A stretch of DNA of 64,000 nt, taken from the NCBI RefSeq assembly GCF_023923225.1, contig NZ_CP099489.1, positions 3,720,001 to 3,784,000 on the forward strand. The letters run 5' to 3'. Made by a program: the position numbers and the translations under genes. The notes under the pieces were generated by a model. It had not been told where the DNA came from and did no database searches. It saw nothing but the letters and a program-made list of their open reading frames with translations. Below, piece by piece: positions 26,501 through 34,898 of the stretch (positions are counted from its first letter, which is position 1; each line of letters starts with the position of its first letter). Source of the DNA: Ornithinimicrobium faecis (GTDB taxonomy: Bacteria > Actinomycetota > Actinomycetes > Actinomycetales > Dermatophilaceae).

Positions 26501-27410
26501 CAAGGTCAACGCCAACGAGTGGAACCCGCTGCTGCACCTGTCCGATGACCAGGCCAAGCTGTGGATCTACGACTCGCTGCTCAGTGAGTATGCCGCGATG
26601 GGCTTTGAGTACGGCTATTCGGTGGAGCGCCCCGACGCCCTCGTCCTGTGGGAGGCACAGTTCGGTGACTTCGTGAACGGCGCCCAGACCGTGATCGATG
26701 AGTTCATCTCCTCCTCCGAGCAGAAGTGGGACCAGCGCTCCTCGGTGGTGCTGCTGCTCCCGCACGGCTATGAGGGTCAGGGCCCGGACCACTCCTCGGC
26801 GCGCATCGAGCGGTTCCTGCAGTTGTGCGCGGAGGACAACATGACGGTGGCCTACCCGTCCACCCCGGCGTCCTACTTCCACCTCCTGCGCAAGCAGGCC
26901 TTCCAGCGGCCGCGCAAGCCGCTGATCGTGTTCACCCCGAAGGCCATGCTGCGGCTGAAGTCGGCCGGCAGCAGCCCGGAGGACTTCACGACCGGCACCT
27001 TCGCACCCGTCCTGCCCGACCGCGTCGAGCTGGACGCCGACAAGGTCGACCGCGTGCTCCTGGTCAGCAGCAAGCTGACCTACGAGCTCGAGGACGAGCG
27101 CGCCAAGCGCGAGGACGACCGCACCGCGATCATCCGGGTCGAGCAGCTCTATCCGGTGCCGGGCCGTGAGGTCGCCGAGCAGGTCAAGAAGTTCCCCAAC
27201 GCCGAGCTCTGCTGGGTGCAGAACGAGCCGAAGAACCAGGGCGCGTGGCCGTTCATGGCGCTCAACCTGCCGGAGTCGATGGCGCAGTATGCCGAGGAGC
27301 GGCCCCTGCGGGTCATCTCCCGTCCGGCCTCGGCCTCCCCTGCGACGGGGTCGGGCAAGGTGCACGCGGTCGAGCAGGAGGCCCTGCTCAAGGAGGCTTT
27401 CGACCGCTGA
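23553..27410 (+). CDS. kgd: Multifunctional 2-oxoglutarate metabolism enzyme (decarboxylase/dehydrogenase E1 fused to acyltransferase)
   Basis: 1285 residues, GTG start. In actinobacteria this protein combines the E1 (thiamine diphosphate) activity with an E2-like succinyltransferase domain, and works with E3 and pyruvate dehydrogenase E2 in the TCA cycle. Order: N-terminal helix [18 protein letters not shown]; a disordered Ala/Pro/Lys linker (about 50-165) with a KASD/KASE repeat; the acyltransferase domain (about 165-390), active-site His in [16 protein letters not shown]; then the E1 part with [39 protein letters not shown], and the ThDP motif [16 protein letters not shown]. The usual GarA control site at the N-terminus cannot be judged by eye. 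Identification is secure. Confidence 0.96.
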   Translation: MANHSPSSDNPLADFGANEWLVEDMRERYTADPQSVDVAWREFFAGSDGGAPTQSMTKEKVADGPVGEKQRPEAAATKPQPSPAAKPVPADPAPAQKKASPAPTTPAAQKASDTKASEAKASDNKASESKASDTKASDGKADGGAPTPRDAPARRSAKPQSESEVTKLRGATARTVTNMEQSLEVPTATSLRAIPAKLLIDNRIVINNHLSRSRGGKVSFTHLIGYAMVKALQAMPAMNNSYIEQDGKPHLVEPGHVNFGLAIDLSKPDGTRQLVVPNIKSAEDMDFANFWGAYEDLVTKARDNKLTIEDYQGTTISLTNPGGIGTVSSVPRLMPGQGTIVGVGTLDYPAEWQGASSEAIARAAVSKVLTLTSTYDHRIIQGAQSGEFLRVLHQLLLGADGFYDDIFTGLRIPYEPIRWAPDVTASHDDDVSKASRVQELIHAYRVRGHLMADTDPLEYRQRRHHDLDITNHGLTLWDLERSFPTGGFGGSARLTLRKILGILRDSYCRTLGIEYMHIQDPEERAWIQEHVEVPYEKTSADEQLRILRRLNAAEAFETFLQTKFVGQKRFSLEGGESVIALLDQILTDSANDGMDEVCIGMPHRGRLNVLANLAGKSYGQIFREFEGKQAAGSVQGSGDVKYHLGTEGDFVTEGGKSTQVYLAANPSHLEAVNPVLEGIVRAKQDRLDLAGESFTVLPVLMHGDAAFAGQGVVAETLNLSQLRGYRTGGTIHVVINNQVGFTTSPEASRSSVYCTDVARMVQAPIFHVNGDDPEACVRVAELAYEYRQRFNKDVVIDMVCYRRRGHNEGDDPSMTQPLMYDLIENKRSVRKLYTESLVGRGDITIDDAETALRDYQRQLEQVFTETKAALKGEDGTTGQLDRPRAQDEDDRAPRKPHQTRISTELVERIGDAFAATPEGFTVHPKLAQLMERRQQMTREGGIDWAMGELLAIGSLLVEGTPVRFAGQDTRRGTFVQRHAVLTDKVNANEWNPLLHLSDDQAKLWIYDSLLSEYAAMGFEYGYSVERPDALVLWEAQFGDFVNGAQTVIDEFISSSEQKWDQRSSVVLLLPHGYEGQGPDHSSARIERFLQLCAEDNMTVAYPSTPASYFHLLRKQAFQRPRKPLIVFTPKAMLRLKSAGSSPEDFTTGTFAPVLPDRVELDADKVDRVLLVSSKLTYELEDERAKREDDRTAIIRVEQLYPVPGREVAEQVKKFPNAELCWVQNEPKNQGAWPFMALNLPESMAQYAEERPLRVISRPASASPATGSGKVHAVEQEALLKEAFDR

Positions 27411-27461
27411 CTGGACGCCACGCGTGGTGGCCTCGGATGCGACGGTGAGCGTTCTGAAATA

Positions 27462-28523
27462 ATGCCGCCCATGAGTTCACCCGAGGTCACCACCCAGCCG
27501 CTGTCCGCGCTCCCGTCAGGATGGACATCGCAGGAACCCACCGACGCCGATGTCGAGGACCTGGTCCGGCTGCTGCGGCGGCACGAGAAGCAGGCCCGCG
27601 GTTGGCCCGGCGCCGACAGCGAGCAGGTCACCGCTGACGTCACCGGTCGCGGGGCGGCGATGCGCACGCACTGGCTGATCCGGGACCCAGAGGGCGCGGC
27701 CCGCGCCTGGGTGAGTTGCCACGACCGTGCGGCCGGGCGGGTGCTGGTCGGAGTCACCATCGACCCGGAGTTGGATGCGGACCTGGCCGAGCCGGTCGCT
27801 GCCTACTGCTTCGGTCTCGCCGAGCAGATCTCTGCCGGCATCGCTGCGGACCGCGGTCTGGCCGCCACCCAGATGGACTCCGGTGCCTTCCAGGACGACG
27901 AGCGTCAGGACCGCTGGCTGAAGGCGGGCGGTTTCACGCTCGTGCGCACGTGGTGGCAGATGGAGCGCCCCGTCACCCCTGAGGAGGCGACCGAGCACCC
28001 GGAGCCGCGAGAGGGCGTGGTGGTGCGCCGGGTGCGCCGCGACGGGGCCGTGGGGCTGCCCGAGGACGCCGACCTGCATGCCGTCCACGAGATCCTTGAG
28101 GAGTCGTTCGCGGATCATTTCAACAACTACCGCGAGACCTTCGAGGAGTTCCTGACGCGGCTGCGGGCCGACCCCGGCCACCGCTGGGACCACTGGTGGG
28201 TCGCCGAGGTCGACGGTCGTCCGGCTGGCGCCCTGGTCGGCACCACGGTGACCGGACGGCTGGACGCGGACGGCAACCCGGTGCCCGACGGCTCCTACGT
28301 CGAATACATCGGCGTCCACTCCAGCGCCCGGGGGCGTGGCGTGGCCAAGGCTCTGCTGTGGGCGGTCATCGCCGATGCCGCCGCCCGCGGTCGCAACCGC
28401 GTCGGGCTGGAGGTCGATGCCCAGTCCCCCACCGGCGCCGACGGCCTCTACACCTCATTGGGTTGGGAGACGTCCTACGTGACAGAGTCGTGGCACAAGG
28501 ATGTGGCAGCCTCGGCGGGTTAG
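27462..28523 (+). CDS. Tandem GNAT-family acetyltransferase
   Basis: 353 residues with two GNAT folds. The N-terminal one (about 1-165) looks degenerate. The C-terminal one (about 180-350) has the acetyl-CoA loop VEYIGVHSSARGRGVAKALL and GLYTSLGWETSYVTESWHK. This two-domain layout is that of MshD (mycothiol synthase). Mycothiol is expected in this organism because mca is present, but many paralogues share the layout, so MshD is not claimed. The start is uncertain: ATG at 27462 or 27471. Neither has a good ribosome-binding site, and the A/T-rich TGAAATAATG just before the first suggests a leaderless transcript. Confidence 0.8.
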   Translation: MPPMSSPEVTTQPLSALPSGWTSQEPTDADVEDLVRLLRRHEKQARGWPGADSEQVTADVTGRGAAMRTHWLIRDPEGAARAWVSCHDRAAGRVLVGVTIDPELDADLAEPVAAYCFGLAEQISAGIAADRGLAATQMDSGAFQDDERQDRWLKAGGFTLVRTWWQMERPVTPEEATEHPEPREGVVVRRVRRDGAVGLPEDADLHAVHEILEESFADHFNNYRETFEEFLTRLRADPGHRWDHWWVAEVDGRPAGALVGTTVTGRLDADGNPVPDGSYVEYIGVHSSARGRGVAKALLWAVIADAAARGRNRVGLEVDAQSPTGADGLYTSLGWETSYVTESWHKDVAASAG

Positions 28524-28532
28524 TCTGCGGCT

Positions 28533-28712
28533 GTGTACTTCACCGACCGCGGCATCGAGGAGCTGGCCACGCGACGTGGCGAGCAGGAGGTCACTCTCGA
28601 GTGGCTCTCCGAGCAGTTGCGCACCTTTGTGGACCTGCACCCAGAGTTCGAGGCGGCCACCGACCGGTTCGCCACGTGGCTGGCCCGGTTGGATGACGAT
28701 GATGACGAGTGA
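28533..28712 (+). CDS. Small DUF6104-like protein
   Basis: 59 residues from a GTG: VYFTDRGIEELATRRGEQEV then TLEWLSEQLRTFVDLHPEFE and an acidic end (RLDDDDDE). Small proteins starting YFTDRGIEEL are widespread in actinobacteria and, as I recall, carry the DUF6104 label. No function is known. It starts 9 bases after the GNAT gene and is followed within 30 bases by the SGNH-fold gene, so the three probably form one unit. Confidence 0.8.
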   Translation: MYFTDRGIEELATRRGEQEVTLEWLSEQLRTFVDLHPEFEAATDRFATWLARLDDDDDE

Positions 28713-28739
28713 CTGATGACCAATGACGGAGGACACCCA

Positions 28740-29399
28740 GTGACACCCGCCGACGACGAGTCCGTCGTGGAGTTCAACCCCAGCGCCGAGTTCCACGTCG
28801 TTGAAGGGCCCCGCGACATCGGGCTCTGCTTCGTCGGCGACGGCTTCGTCGCAGGTTATGGCGACCCCAAGGCTCTCGGCTGGGTCAGCCGGGTCGTGGG
28901 GCGCACCCCGGTCACGGATGCGGACCTGACGGCCTACAACCTGGGCGTGCGTGGCGAGTCCAGTGCGGACGTGATGGCCCGTTGGCGCGGCGAGTGCGCC
29001 CCGCGGTGGAACGGCCGCTCGGAGCGCCGTCTCGTCGTCGGGGTCGGAGCGGTCGACATCACGGCAGGGATCACCACGGCGCGTTCACGCCTCAATCTCG
29101 CCAACATCCTCGATGAGGCCACAACCACGGGCATCGGCACCTTTGTCGTCGGTCCGACCCCCACGCTCGATGCCGAGGTCAACGAGCGACTGGAGGTGCT
29201 GGCCGATGCCCAGGCAGACGTCTGCTCCCGGCGAGCGGTGCCCTATGTCGACTGCTTCCACCCGTTGCGGGACCACGATCAGTGGCAGTCCGACCTCGCG
29301 GCCGGTGACGGCGTGCACCCGGGGCAGGCGGGCTATGGCCTGATCGCCTGGCTGGTCCTGCACGCGAGCTGGCAGGACTGGCTCAAGGTCAACGGCTGA
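28740..29399 (+). CDS. SGNH/GDSL-fold hydrolase-like protein lacking the usual nucleophilic Ser
   Basis: 219 residues from the GTG at 28740, which has GGAGGA 6 bases upstream. An ATG at 28716 is possible but has no such site. Fold blocks: I, LCFVGDGFVAGYGDPKALGW; II, NLGVRGESSADV; III, VVGVGAVDIT; V, AAGDGVHPGQAGYGLIA. The block I Ser of GDSL is Gly here (GDG), while the block V Asp-x-x-His (DGVH) is kept. Related actinobacterial proteins may share a GDEL-type block I, so the loss may be a subfamily trait. It may bind rather than cleave an ester, or use another nucleophile. It converges with and overlaps pheA by 11 bases. Confidence 0.75.
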   Translation: MTPADDESVVEFNPSAEFHVVEGPRDIGLCFVGDGFVAGYGDPKALGWVSRVVGRTPVTDADLTAYNLGVRGESSADVMARWRGECAPRWNGRSERRLVVGVGAVDITAGITTARSRLNLANILDEATTTGIGTFVVGPTPTLDAEVNERLEVLADAQADVCSRRAVPYVDCFHPLRDHDQWQSDLAAGDGVHPGQAGYGLIAWLVLHASWQDWLKVNG

Positions 29400-30315
29400 G
29401 GCCCTCCAGCCACGCCCGCGACTGCGCATGGGCCGCCGCGGTCGCCACCTCGGTCACGGCGGTGGGCGTCCCATCGGCCCGCGGATAAGACCCGAGGAAG
29501 CGCACGTCCGCACAGATGCGGTGCAGTCCGGCGAGCGCCTCGGCCACCCGGGGCTCACTGATGTGCCCCAGTGCCTCGATGGCGAAGCAGTATTGCCCCA
29601 GCGCCTCACCGGTGGGACGCGACTCGAGGCGGACCAGGTCGACGCCGCGCATCGCAAACTGGTTGAGCAGCTCAAGCAGCGCACCGGCGTGGTTGCGCCG
29701 CAGATAGGCCACCAACGTGGTGACATCGGCCCCCGTCGCCTGGGGCACCACGCCCGGGCGGGCCAGGCGGATGAAGCGTGTCACTGCTCCCGGCCGGTCA
29801 GCGATCCCGCCCACGAGCACGTGCAGGCCATGACGCTCTGCTGCCAGAGGGGCAGCCACCGCCGCGTCATAGACCTCGGCGCCGACGAGCACAGCCGCCC
29901 GAGCCGTCGAGGACTCCGGGATCACCTCCGCGTCCGGCAGGTTCGCCGCCAGCCACTCCCTGGTCTGGGCGATGGCGACCGGGTGCGTGGAGACGCGACG
30001 GACGTCGGAGAGCTCAGTTCCTGGCCGAGCCATCAGTGCAAACTCCACCTCGATGTGGACCTCGGCGGTAATCACCAGCGGTTGGCCGCGGATCAGCTCA
30101 TCCAGCGTCGCTGACACCGAGCCCTCGACAGAGTTCTCAAAGGGCACGAGGGCCGCCTCGATCGATCCGTCGCGCACCGCCTCCAGGGCCGCTGGCACGT
30201 TCGGCGCCGCCCAGGCCGTCTCTGCCGCGACCGGGTCGAGGCGTCGAAGGGCCGCCTCGGTGAACGTGCCGGCAGGGCCCAGGTAGCCCACCTCGCCGGC
30301 GTCGCCGTCGCTCAC
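29389..30315 (-). CDS. pheA: Prephenate dehydratase
   Basis: Converts prephenate to phenylpyruvate for phenylalanine synthesis. 308 residues, GTG start overlapping the stop of the upstream oxidoreductase by 4 bases. Catalytic domain: VGYLGPAGTFTEAAL, AALVPFENSVEGSVSATLDE, and SSTARAAVLVGAE. The C-terminal ACT domain for Phe feedback (about 215-295) has GALLELLNQFAMRGVDLVRL and the ESRP motif in ESRPTGEALGQYCFAIEALG. A stand-alone PDT, as in other actinobacteria. The usual neighbour serS is not here. Confidence 0.95.
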   Translation of the reverse strand: MSDGDAGEVGYLGPAGTFTEAALRRLDPVAAETAWAAPNVPAALEAVRDGSIEAALVPFENSVEGSVSATLDELIRGQPLVITAEVHIEVEFALMARPGTELSDVRRVSTHPVAIAQTREWLAANLPDAEVIPESSTARAAVLVGAEVYDAAVAAPLAAERHGLHVLVGGIADRPGAVTRFIRLARPGVVPQATGADVTTLVAYLRRNHAGALLELLNQFAMRGVDLVRLESRPTGEALGQYCFAIEALGHISEPRVAEALAGLHRICADVRFLGSYPRADGTPTAVTEVATAAAHAQSRAWLEGLSR

Positions 30316-31277
30316 GGAGTCAGCACCACCTTGCCGAAGACCTCGCCGGCGGCCAGGGCAGCGATCCCGCTCGCGGCGTCAGCCAGGGGGATCACCCGGT
30401 CGATCACGGGGCGCAGGCCCGTCTGCTCCAGCAGCCGCGTGACCGCCACGAGCTGCTCGCGGTTGCCCATCGTGGAGCCCTGCACCCGCAACTGATGGAA
30501 GAAGATCCGGGTCAGCTCGGCCTTCGACGGAGCATCCCCGGAGGTGGCCCCGGCGATCACCAGGGTGCCGCCTGGCTTGAGGCTGGACACCGAGTGCGAC
30601 CAGGTCGCGGCTCCGACGGTCTCCAGGACCACGTCGACCCGCTCTGGCAGTCGCTCACCAGGGGCGAAGACCGCGTCGGCGCCCAGCTCCAGAGCCCGCT
30701 GCCGGCGTCCCTCGTCACGGCTGGTGGCCCAGACGCGATAGCCGGTGGCCGCTCCGATGCCGATCGCTGCGGTGGCCACACCGCCCCCGACTCCCTGCAC
30801 CAGCACGGTCGAGCCGGGAGGGCCCCCGTTGACGCAGAGCATCTTGTAGGCAGTCAGGAAGGCCGTCGGGAGACAGGCTGCCTCCTCGAAGGAGAGCCCC
30901 GCGGGCTTGGGCACCAGGTTGCCGGCCGGCACGATGACCTGCTCGGCCAGCGTGCCCTGGTGTCGCTCGGAGAGCAGGGACCGGCGCGGGTCGAGGGTCT
31001 GCTCGCCCGTCCACCCGGGAGAGGAGATCACCGAGTGCACGAGCACCTCGTTGCCGTCCTGATCGACACCAGCGGCGTCACAGCCCAGGATCATCGGCAG
31101 CTTGTCGCCACCGAGCCCGACGCCACGCAACGACCACACGTCGTGGTGGTTCAGCGCCGCGGCGCGGACGTCAACCAGCACCCACCCCTCGGGGGGCTCG
31201 GGTGCGGGACGCTCCCCGACCACCAGACCCGCCAGGGGGTCGTCCGGATTGATCTCAGCGGCGTAGGCAGCAAGCAT
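30312..31277 (-). CDS. Zinc-free medium-chain dehydrogenase/quinone oxidoreductase-like
   Basis: 321 residues of the MDR superfamily. The GroES-like N-terminal domain has VDVRAAALNHHDVWSLRG and PMILGCDAAGVDQDG. The NAD(P)-binding domain has VLVQGVGGGVATAAIGIGAA. The structural zinc cysteines are absent. The catalytic-site pattern (NHHDVW in place of a zinc-binding Cys) points to the quinone-oxidoreductase-like branch, which reduces enones or quinones with NADPH. Substrate unknown. The stop overlaps the pheA start (GTGA), so it is co-transcribed with pheA although no metabolic link is obvious. Confidence 0.85.
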   Translation of the reverse strand: MLAAYAAEINPDDPLAGLVVGERPAPEPPEGWVLVDVRAAALNHHDVWSLRGVGLGGDKLPMILGCDAAGVDQDGNEVLVHSVISSPGWTGEQTLDPRRSLLSERHQGTLAEQVIVPAGNLVPKPAGLSFEEAACLPTAFLTAYKMLCVNGGPPGSTVLVQGVGGGVATAAIGIGAATGYRVWATSRDEGRRQRALELGADAVFAPGERLPERVDVVLETVGAATWSHSVSSLKPGGTLVIAGATSGDAPSKAELTRIFFHQLRVQGSTMGNREQLVAVTRLLEQTGLRPVIDRVIPLADAASGIAALAAGEVFGKVVLTP

Positions 31278-31356
31278 GAGGACACGTTATCGGCACCTCA
31301 ATCAGACCCGCCGTTGGGTGCTCACCACCGACCGGGCCGGCTCAGTAGGCGCCGGC

Positions 31357-32961
31357 TCAGTAGGCGCCGGCCCCGTCGGGCCGGATGACCACCCGGAAGG
31401 TGCGCCACATGATCATCAGATCCAGCAGCGGGGTCCAGTTCTCCACGTAGTAGAGATCCAGGCGCACCGACTCATTCCAGGACAGGTCGCTGCGTCCGCT
31501 GATCTGCCACAGCCCCGTCATCCCGGGCTTGACCAGGAAGCGGCGTCGGGTGTCGGACTCATAGGTGGCCACCTCCCGAGGCAGTGGCGGCCGTGGCCCG
31601 ACCAGGCTCATCTCGCCCTTGATCACGTTGAGCAGTTGGGGGAACTCGTCCAGGCTGTATTTGCGCAGCACCCGGCCGATGCGGGTGACCCGTGGATCGT
31701 TCTGCATCTTGAACAACGGTCCGGCGGCCTCGTTCGCCGCCATGAGCTGCGGCAGGACGGACTCGGCGTCGGTGACCATGGTCCGGAACTTCATCATCTT
31801 GAAGGTCTGCCCATCGCGCCCCACACGTTCCTGGCGGAAAAAGATCGGGCCCCGGTCGTCGATCACGATCAGCAGCGCCAGAACCAGGAGGATCGGCAGC
31901 AGCAGGAGCATGATCACGGTGGCGCCGATCCGGTCCATCGCGTTCTTGACGACCAGGGTCGGGCCGGAAAAGCTCGGCGCCTCCACGTGGATCAGCGGCA
32001 GGCCCTGGACCGGGCGGGTCAGCACCCGGGGACCGGCGACGTCCATGATGCCGGGGGCGACCACCAGGTCGATGTCGGTGCCTTCGAGGGCCCAGCCCAG
32101 CCGTCGGAGCCCCGAGCCGCCGAGGCCGGCGGAGGAGGAGACGGCAATGACGTCGACGTCCATCTCGACGCCACGGACCAGCACGTCACTCTCCGTGCCC
32201 ACCACCGGCACGCCGGCGACGAAGTCGTCATCGGCGTCGTCGACGCAGGCACCGAGCACGTGATAGCCGGCGTCGGGCGTGCGCCGCAGCGCGACCACCA
32301 GGTCGGTCACCTGCTCCTGGTTGCCGACCAGGAGCACCTGGTCGGAGAGCATCCCGGCACGTCGCTGATGGACCAGCCACCGTCGTGACGCCCAGCGGGA
32401 GGCCAGCAGCAGCAGCGTGCCGAGCGGGAAGGCGAGCAGGACATAGCCGCGGGCCACGTCCTGCTTGAGCGCATAGGCGAGGACGGCCACCACGGCGAAG
32501 AGCCACAGCGAGGCCTGGAAGACGTTGCGGTATTCCTGGACGCCGTGGCCACTGAACCGCCCGTCGTAGGCGGAGTAGATCTGGAGCATGGCCACCCAGG
32601 CCACAGCCAGCACGAGGCCGATCTGCCAGTAGGCCAGCCCCTGTCGGGTGGTGGCTGTGGTGGCGGTGGCCACCACGTTGGGCTCGGCCAGGCCGAAGCG
32701 GGTGACCGTCGTGATGACCAGCGCCGCCAGGATCACGATCAGGTCCGAGACCCGCAGCCAGCGCAGGTGACCGGCGAGGTAGTTGCGGGCCCGGGTCTGG
32801 CTGGAGGCGCGCCGCGTCTCGGGGGCGGCCAGGTCAGCCAACGTCTCCGGCACGACGAACAGCGGGACCGTCCGGCGCGATGCCGAGCGTGCGCTGTCGA
32901 TCGTGGAGGAGGACCTGTGCAGCGATAGTCGCTGGAGGTCACTGCTCTCCTGCGCCGTCAT
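31357..32961 (-). CDS. Polyprenyl glycosylphosphotransferase (WbaP/CpsE type)
   Basis: 534 residues from the ATG at 32961. It loads a sugar-1-phosphate onto polyprenyl phosphate to begin an exopolysaccharide or surface glycan. The N-terminus is cytoplasmic, then four membrane helices (about 70-180), then a nucleotide-binding-like CoA_binding_3 region (VLLVGNQEQVTDLVVALRR). One more helix (ATVIMLLLLPILLVLALLIV) leads to the catalytic Bac_transf domain: GPIFFRQERVGRDGQTFKMM, KFRTMV, LRKYSLDEFPQLLNVIKGEM, SLVGPRPPLP, and KPGMTGLWQISGRSDLSW. No glycan gene cluster surrounds it. Its stop codon lies in a duplicated 15-bp unit (31339-31368). The upstream 200 bases are A/T-rich for this genome. Confidence 0.93.
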   Translation of the reverse strand: MTAQESSDLQRLSLHRSSSTIDSARSASRRTVPLFVVPETLADLAAPETRRASSQTRARNYLAGHLRWLRVSDLIVILAALVITTVTRFGLAEPNVVATATTATTRQGLAYWQIGLVLAVAWVAMLQIYSAYDGRFSGHGVQEYRNVFQASLWLFAVVAVLAYALKQDVARGYVLLAFPLGTLLLLASRWASRRWLVHQRRAGMLSDQVLLVGNQEQVTDLVVALRRTPDAGYHVLGACVDDADDDFVAGVPVVGTESDVLVRGVEMDVDVIAVSSSAGLGGSGLRRLGWALEGTDIDLVVAPGIMDVAGPRVLTRPVQGLPLIHVEAPSFSGPTLVVKNAMDRIGATVIMLLLLPILLVLALLIVIDDRGPIFFRQERVGRDGQTFKMMKFRTMVTDAESVLPQLMAANEAAGPLFKMQNDPRVTRIGRVLRKYSLDEFPQLLNVIKGEMSLVGPRPPLPREVATYESDTRRRFLVKPGMTGLWQISGRSDLSWNESVRLDLYYVENWTPLLDLMIMWRTFRVVIRPDGAGAY

Positions 32962-33207
32962 GAGCACCCCGTTGTTGTCCGCTTCAGAACCGGCCTTTAC
33001 CGATTCATGACCATTCAGAGGTTAGTTGTTTACTCACTGATGCGCCACCCCAACGCGAAAATTTCTCTAAACCTGCAGGTCAGACAGCAGAACTCGGCGC
33101 GGCGAGACCACGTCACACGAAGTTTACTCAGTGTTTACCATCGGTCGATCGAGGTGGCTGACCTCTCAACTCACCCCACGGCTCCCCTGCGACGAGCGCC
33201 AGCTCCC

Positions 33208-33738
33208 CTACTCCGCCGGCGAGCGCGCGCCGACGCTCCCGCCCCAACGGTCCCCGTGGGCGATCGCGCGCACGACGCGCCCCTGGTCACCCCCCAGCAG
33301 ATCCTCACCCTGCTCGGGTGCGCGCGACAGCACGAGCTCGAGCCGGTCCTCGGCGAGCCCCTCGGCCAGGCCGTGCCCCCACTCGACCACCGTGACGACC
33401 GCCTCGAGGTCGGCATCCAGGTCGAGGTCGTCCAGCTCCTCGAGACCGCCGAGGCGGTAGGCGTCGACGTGCACCAGGTCTGGCCCGCCGCCGAGGTTGG
33501 GGTGGGTGCGAGCGATCACGAAGGTCGGTGACGTGATGGGCCCACGCACCCCGAGCCCCTCCCCGATCCCCTGGGTCAGCGTCGTCTTGCCGGCGGCGAG
33601 GTCACCGGTCAGCAGGACCAGGTCACCGGCGCGCAGCACGCGCCCGAGGGCCACCCCGAGCTCCTGGGTCGCCGCAGCCGTCGGCAGCGTGCGGGTGGCA
33701 CCGGCCAGCAGGTCAGCAAGGACGTCCTGCTGGCTCAT
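33208..33738 (-). CDS. tsaE: tRNA threonylcarbamoyladenosine biosynthesis ATPase
   Basis: 176 residues. TsaE is the small P-loop ATPase of the TsaB-TsaD-TsaE complex that puts the threonylcarbamoyl group on A37. Walker A is LTGDLAAGKTTL (K51). Also seen are TSPTFVIARTHP, LVHVDAYRLGG, and VTVVEWGHGLAEGLAEDRL. The start overlaps the stop of the alpha/beta hydrolase gene by 4 bases (ATGA). Downstream, where tsaB, rimI and tsaD usually follow, there is a 246-base gap and then an unrelated glycosylphosphotransferase. The first enzyme of the pathway (tsaC) is at 4.6 kb. Confidence 0.93.
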   Translation of the reverse strand: MSQQDVLADLLAGATRTLPTAAATQELGVALGRVLRAGDLVLLTGDLAAGKTTLTQGIGEGLGVRGPITSPTFVIARTHPNLGGGPDLVHVDAYRLGGLEELDDLDLDADLEAVVTVVEWGHGLAEGLAEDRLELVLSRAPEQGEDLLGGDQGRVVRAIAHGDRWGGSVGARSPAE

Positions 33739-34898
33739 GCCCGCTGCCGGGACCGGACCCGCGACGGTCGGGTCGCGGCGTCCCGTCGCCGCTTGCTGAG
33801 GTTGGTGACCGTATGCCGTGCGCCCGGCCGGTGCGCCCGTCCCCGGCCGCGCTCGGCGCGGGTGATCAGGGCCAACAACTCCTGGGTGAGCAGCTCGGGG
33901 TGCTCGAGCATGATGATGTGGCCGGCATCCTTGACGAAGACGTGCTCGGCGCCGGGGATGGCCTCGACGATCTCGGCACTGTGCACCGCCGAGGTGAGCG
34001 CGTCCTTGTCACCGTTGAAGACGAGCACCTCCTGGTCGACCATGTGCGTCAGGGCCTCCCGCTTGTCGTGGTCCTCCAGCGTGTGGCTGTAGGCCGACAT
34101 CACCGACAGGGGGGTGCCAAAGATCATGTCCGCCGTGAGGCGCACCACCGACAGCGGGACGGGTGAGCCGAAGGACCCACGCGCCACGAAGAACTCCTGC
34201 AGCTCACGACCGCCGCGCAGCGCCGAGTCCACAAAGTCCTGGTGCGGTGAGAGCTCCTGGAGGACCTTGGGCCCGAAGCGGGTGACGGCACCGCCCAACA
34301 GGGACCCCAACCCCCACGTGATCCGGTGCAGGCCACCAGCACTGGTGCTGATCAGGGCCACTCCGAGCACGCGCTCGCGGAACAGACCGGGGTCGGCCTC
34401 GGCGAGCGCCATCACGGTCATGCCGCCCATCGAGTGACCGACCAGCACGAGGTCACCGGCGGGCGCCGCGTCGGCGATCACGTGCTCGAGGTCGACACCG
34501 AGCTGCTCGATCGCATAGGACTCCGTGGCGCCCTCACCAGAGCTGCCGTGCCCGCGCAGGTCCCAGGTCACCACGCGATAGCCCGCCTCGATGAGCGCCT
34601 GTCGCTGATAGAACCAGCACCGCAGGTCGAGCGTGAACCCGTGACAGAGGATGACCGTGGTGCCGCGCTCGTCCCAGCCCTCGGGTTGATCGATCTCGAC
34701 GTGCAGCGGCACGCCGTCATCGGCCACCACGACGCGGGTCTCGGTCGGGACGATCGTGAAGTCCTCGTCGGCTCCCAGGGCGATCGCGTGGCGCCGGTCG
34801 CGCCAGAGGCGGTCGACGGCCACGGCCCCCACCGCGGCCAGGCCGGCGGCGGCAACACCGGCCCCCACACCGATCAGGGTGTTCTTGGCCTGGCTCAC
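33735..34898 (-). CDS. Alpha/beta hydrolase with N-terminal membrane segment
   Basis: 387 residues. An N-terminal hydrophobic helix (TLIGVGAGVAAAGLAAVGAV) probably anchors it in the membrane. Fold motifs: VILCHGFTLDLRCWFYQRQA (oxyanion loop), VTWDLRGHGSSGEG, the nucleophile elbow LVLVGHSMGGMTVMALAE, an acid in VFNGDKDALTS, and the His in VFVKDAGHIIMLEHPE. The Arg-rich tail of about 40 residues (RRRDAATRPSRVRSRQRA) is basic and may be disordered. It lies between alr and tsaE with no spacing on one side and 4-bp overlap on the other, a conserved actinobacterial arrangement of unknown meaning. Substrate unknown. Confidence 0.88.
   Translation of the reverse strand: MSQAKNTLIGVGAGVAAAGLAAVGAVAVDRLWRDRRHAIALGADEDFTIVPTETRVVVADDGVPLHVEIDQPEGWDERGTTVILCHGFTLDLRCWFYQRQALIEAGYRVVTWDLRGHGSSGEGATESYAIEQLGVDLEHVIADAAPAGDLVLVGHSMGGMTVMALAEADPGLFRERVLGVALISTSAGGLHRITWGLGSLLGGAVTRFGPKVLQELSPHQDFVDSALRGGRELQEFFVARGSFGSPVPLSVVRLTADMIFGTPLSVMSAYSHTLEDHDKREALTHMVDQEVLVFNGDKDALTSAVHSAEIVEAIPGAEHVFVKDAGHIIMLEHPELLTQELLALITRAERGRGRAHRPGARHTVTNLSKRRRDAATRPSRVRSRQRA

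Noticed and set aside
22452..27365. A 1637-codon open frame on the minus strand opposite kgd
   Set aside because: It has no domain motifs, is composed of antisense-looking Leu/Gly/Arg/His-rich sequence and covers a well-defined essential enzyme on the other strand. Long antisense frames are expected at this GC content.
31276..32388. A 370-codon plus-strand frame opposite the glycosylphosphotransferase
   Set aside because: Shadow frame: no motif, His/Gln/Gly-rich composition typical of antisense reading, and the minus-strand gene has all family motifs.
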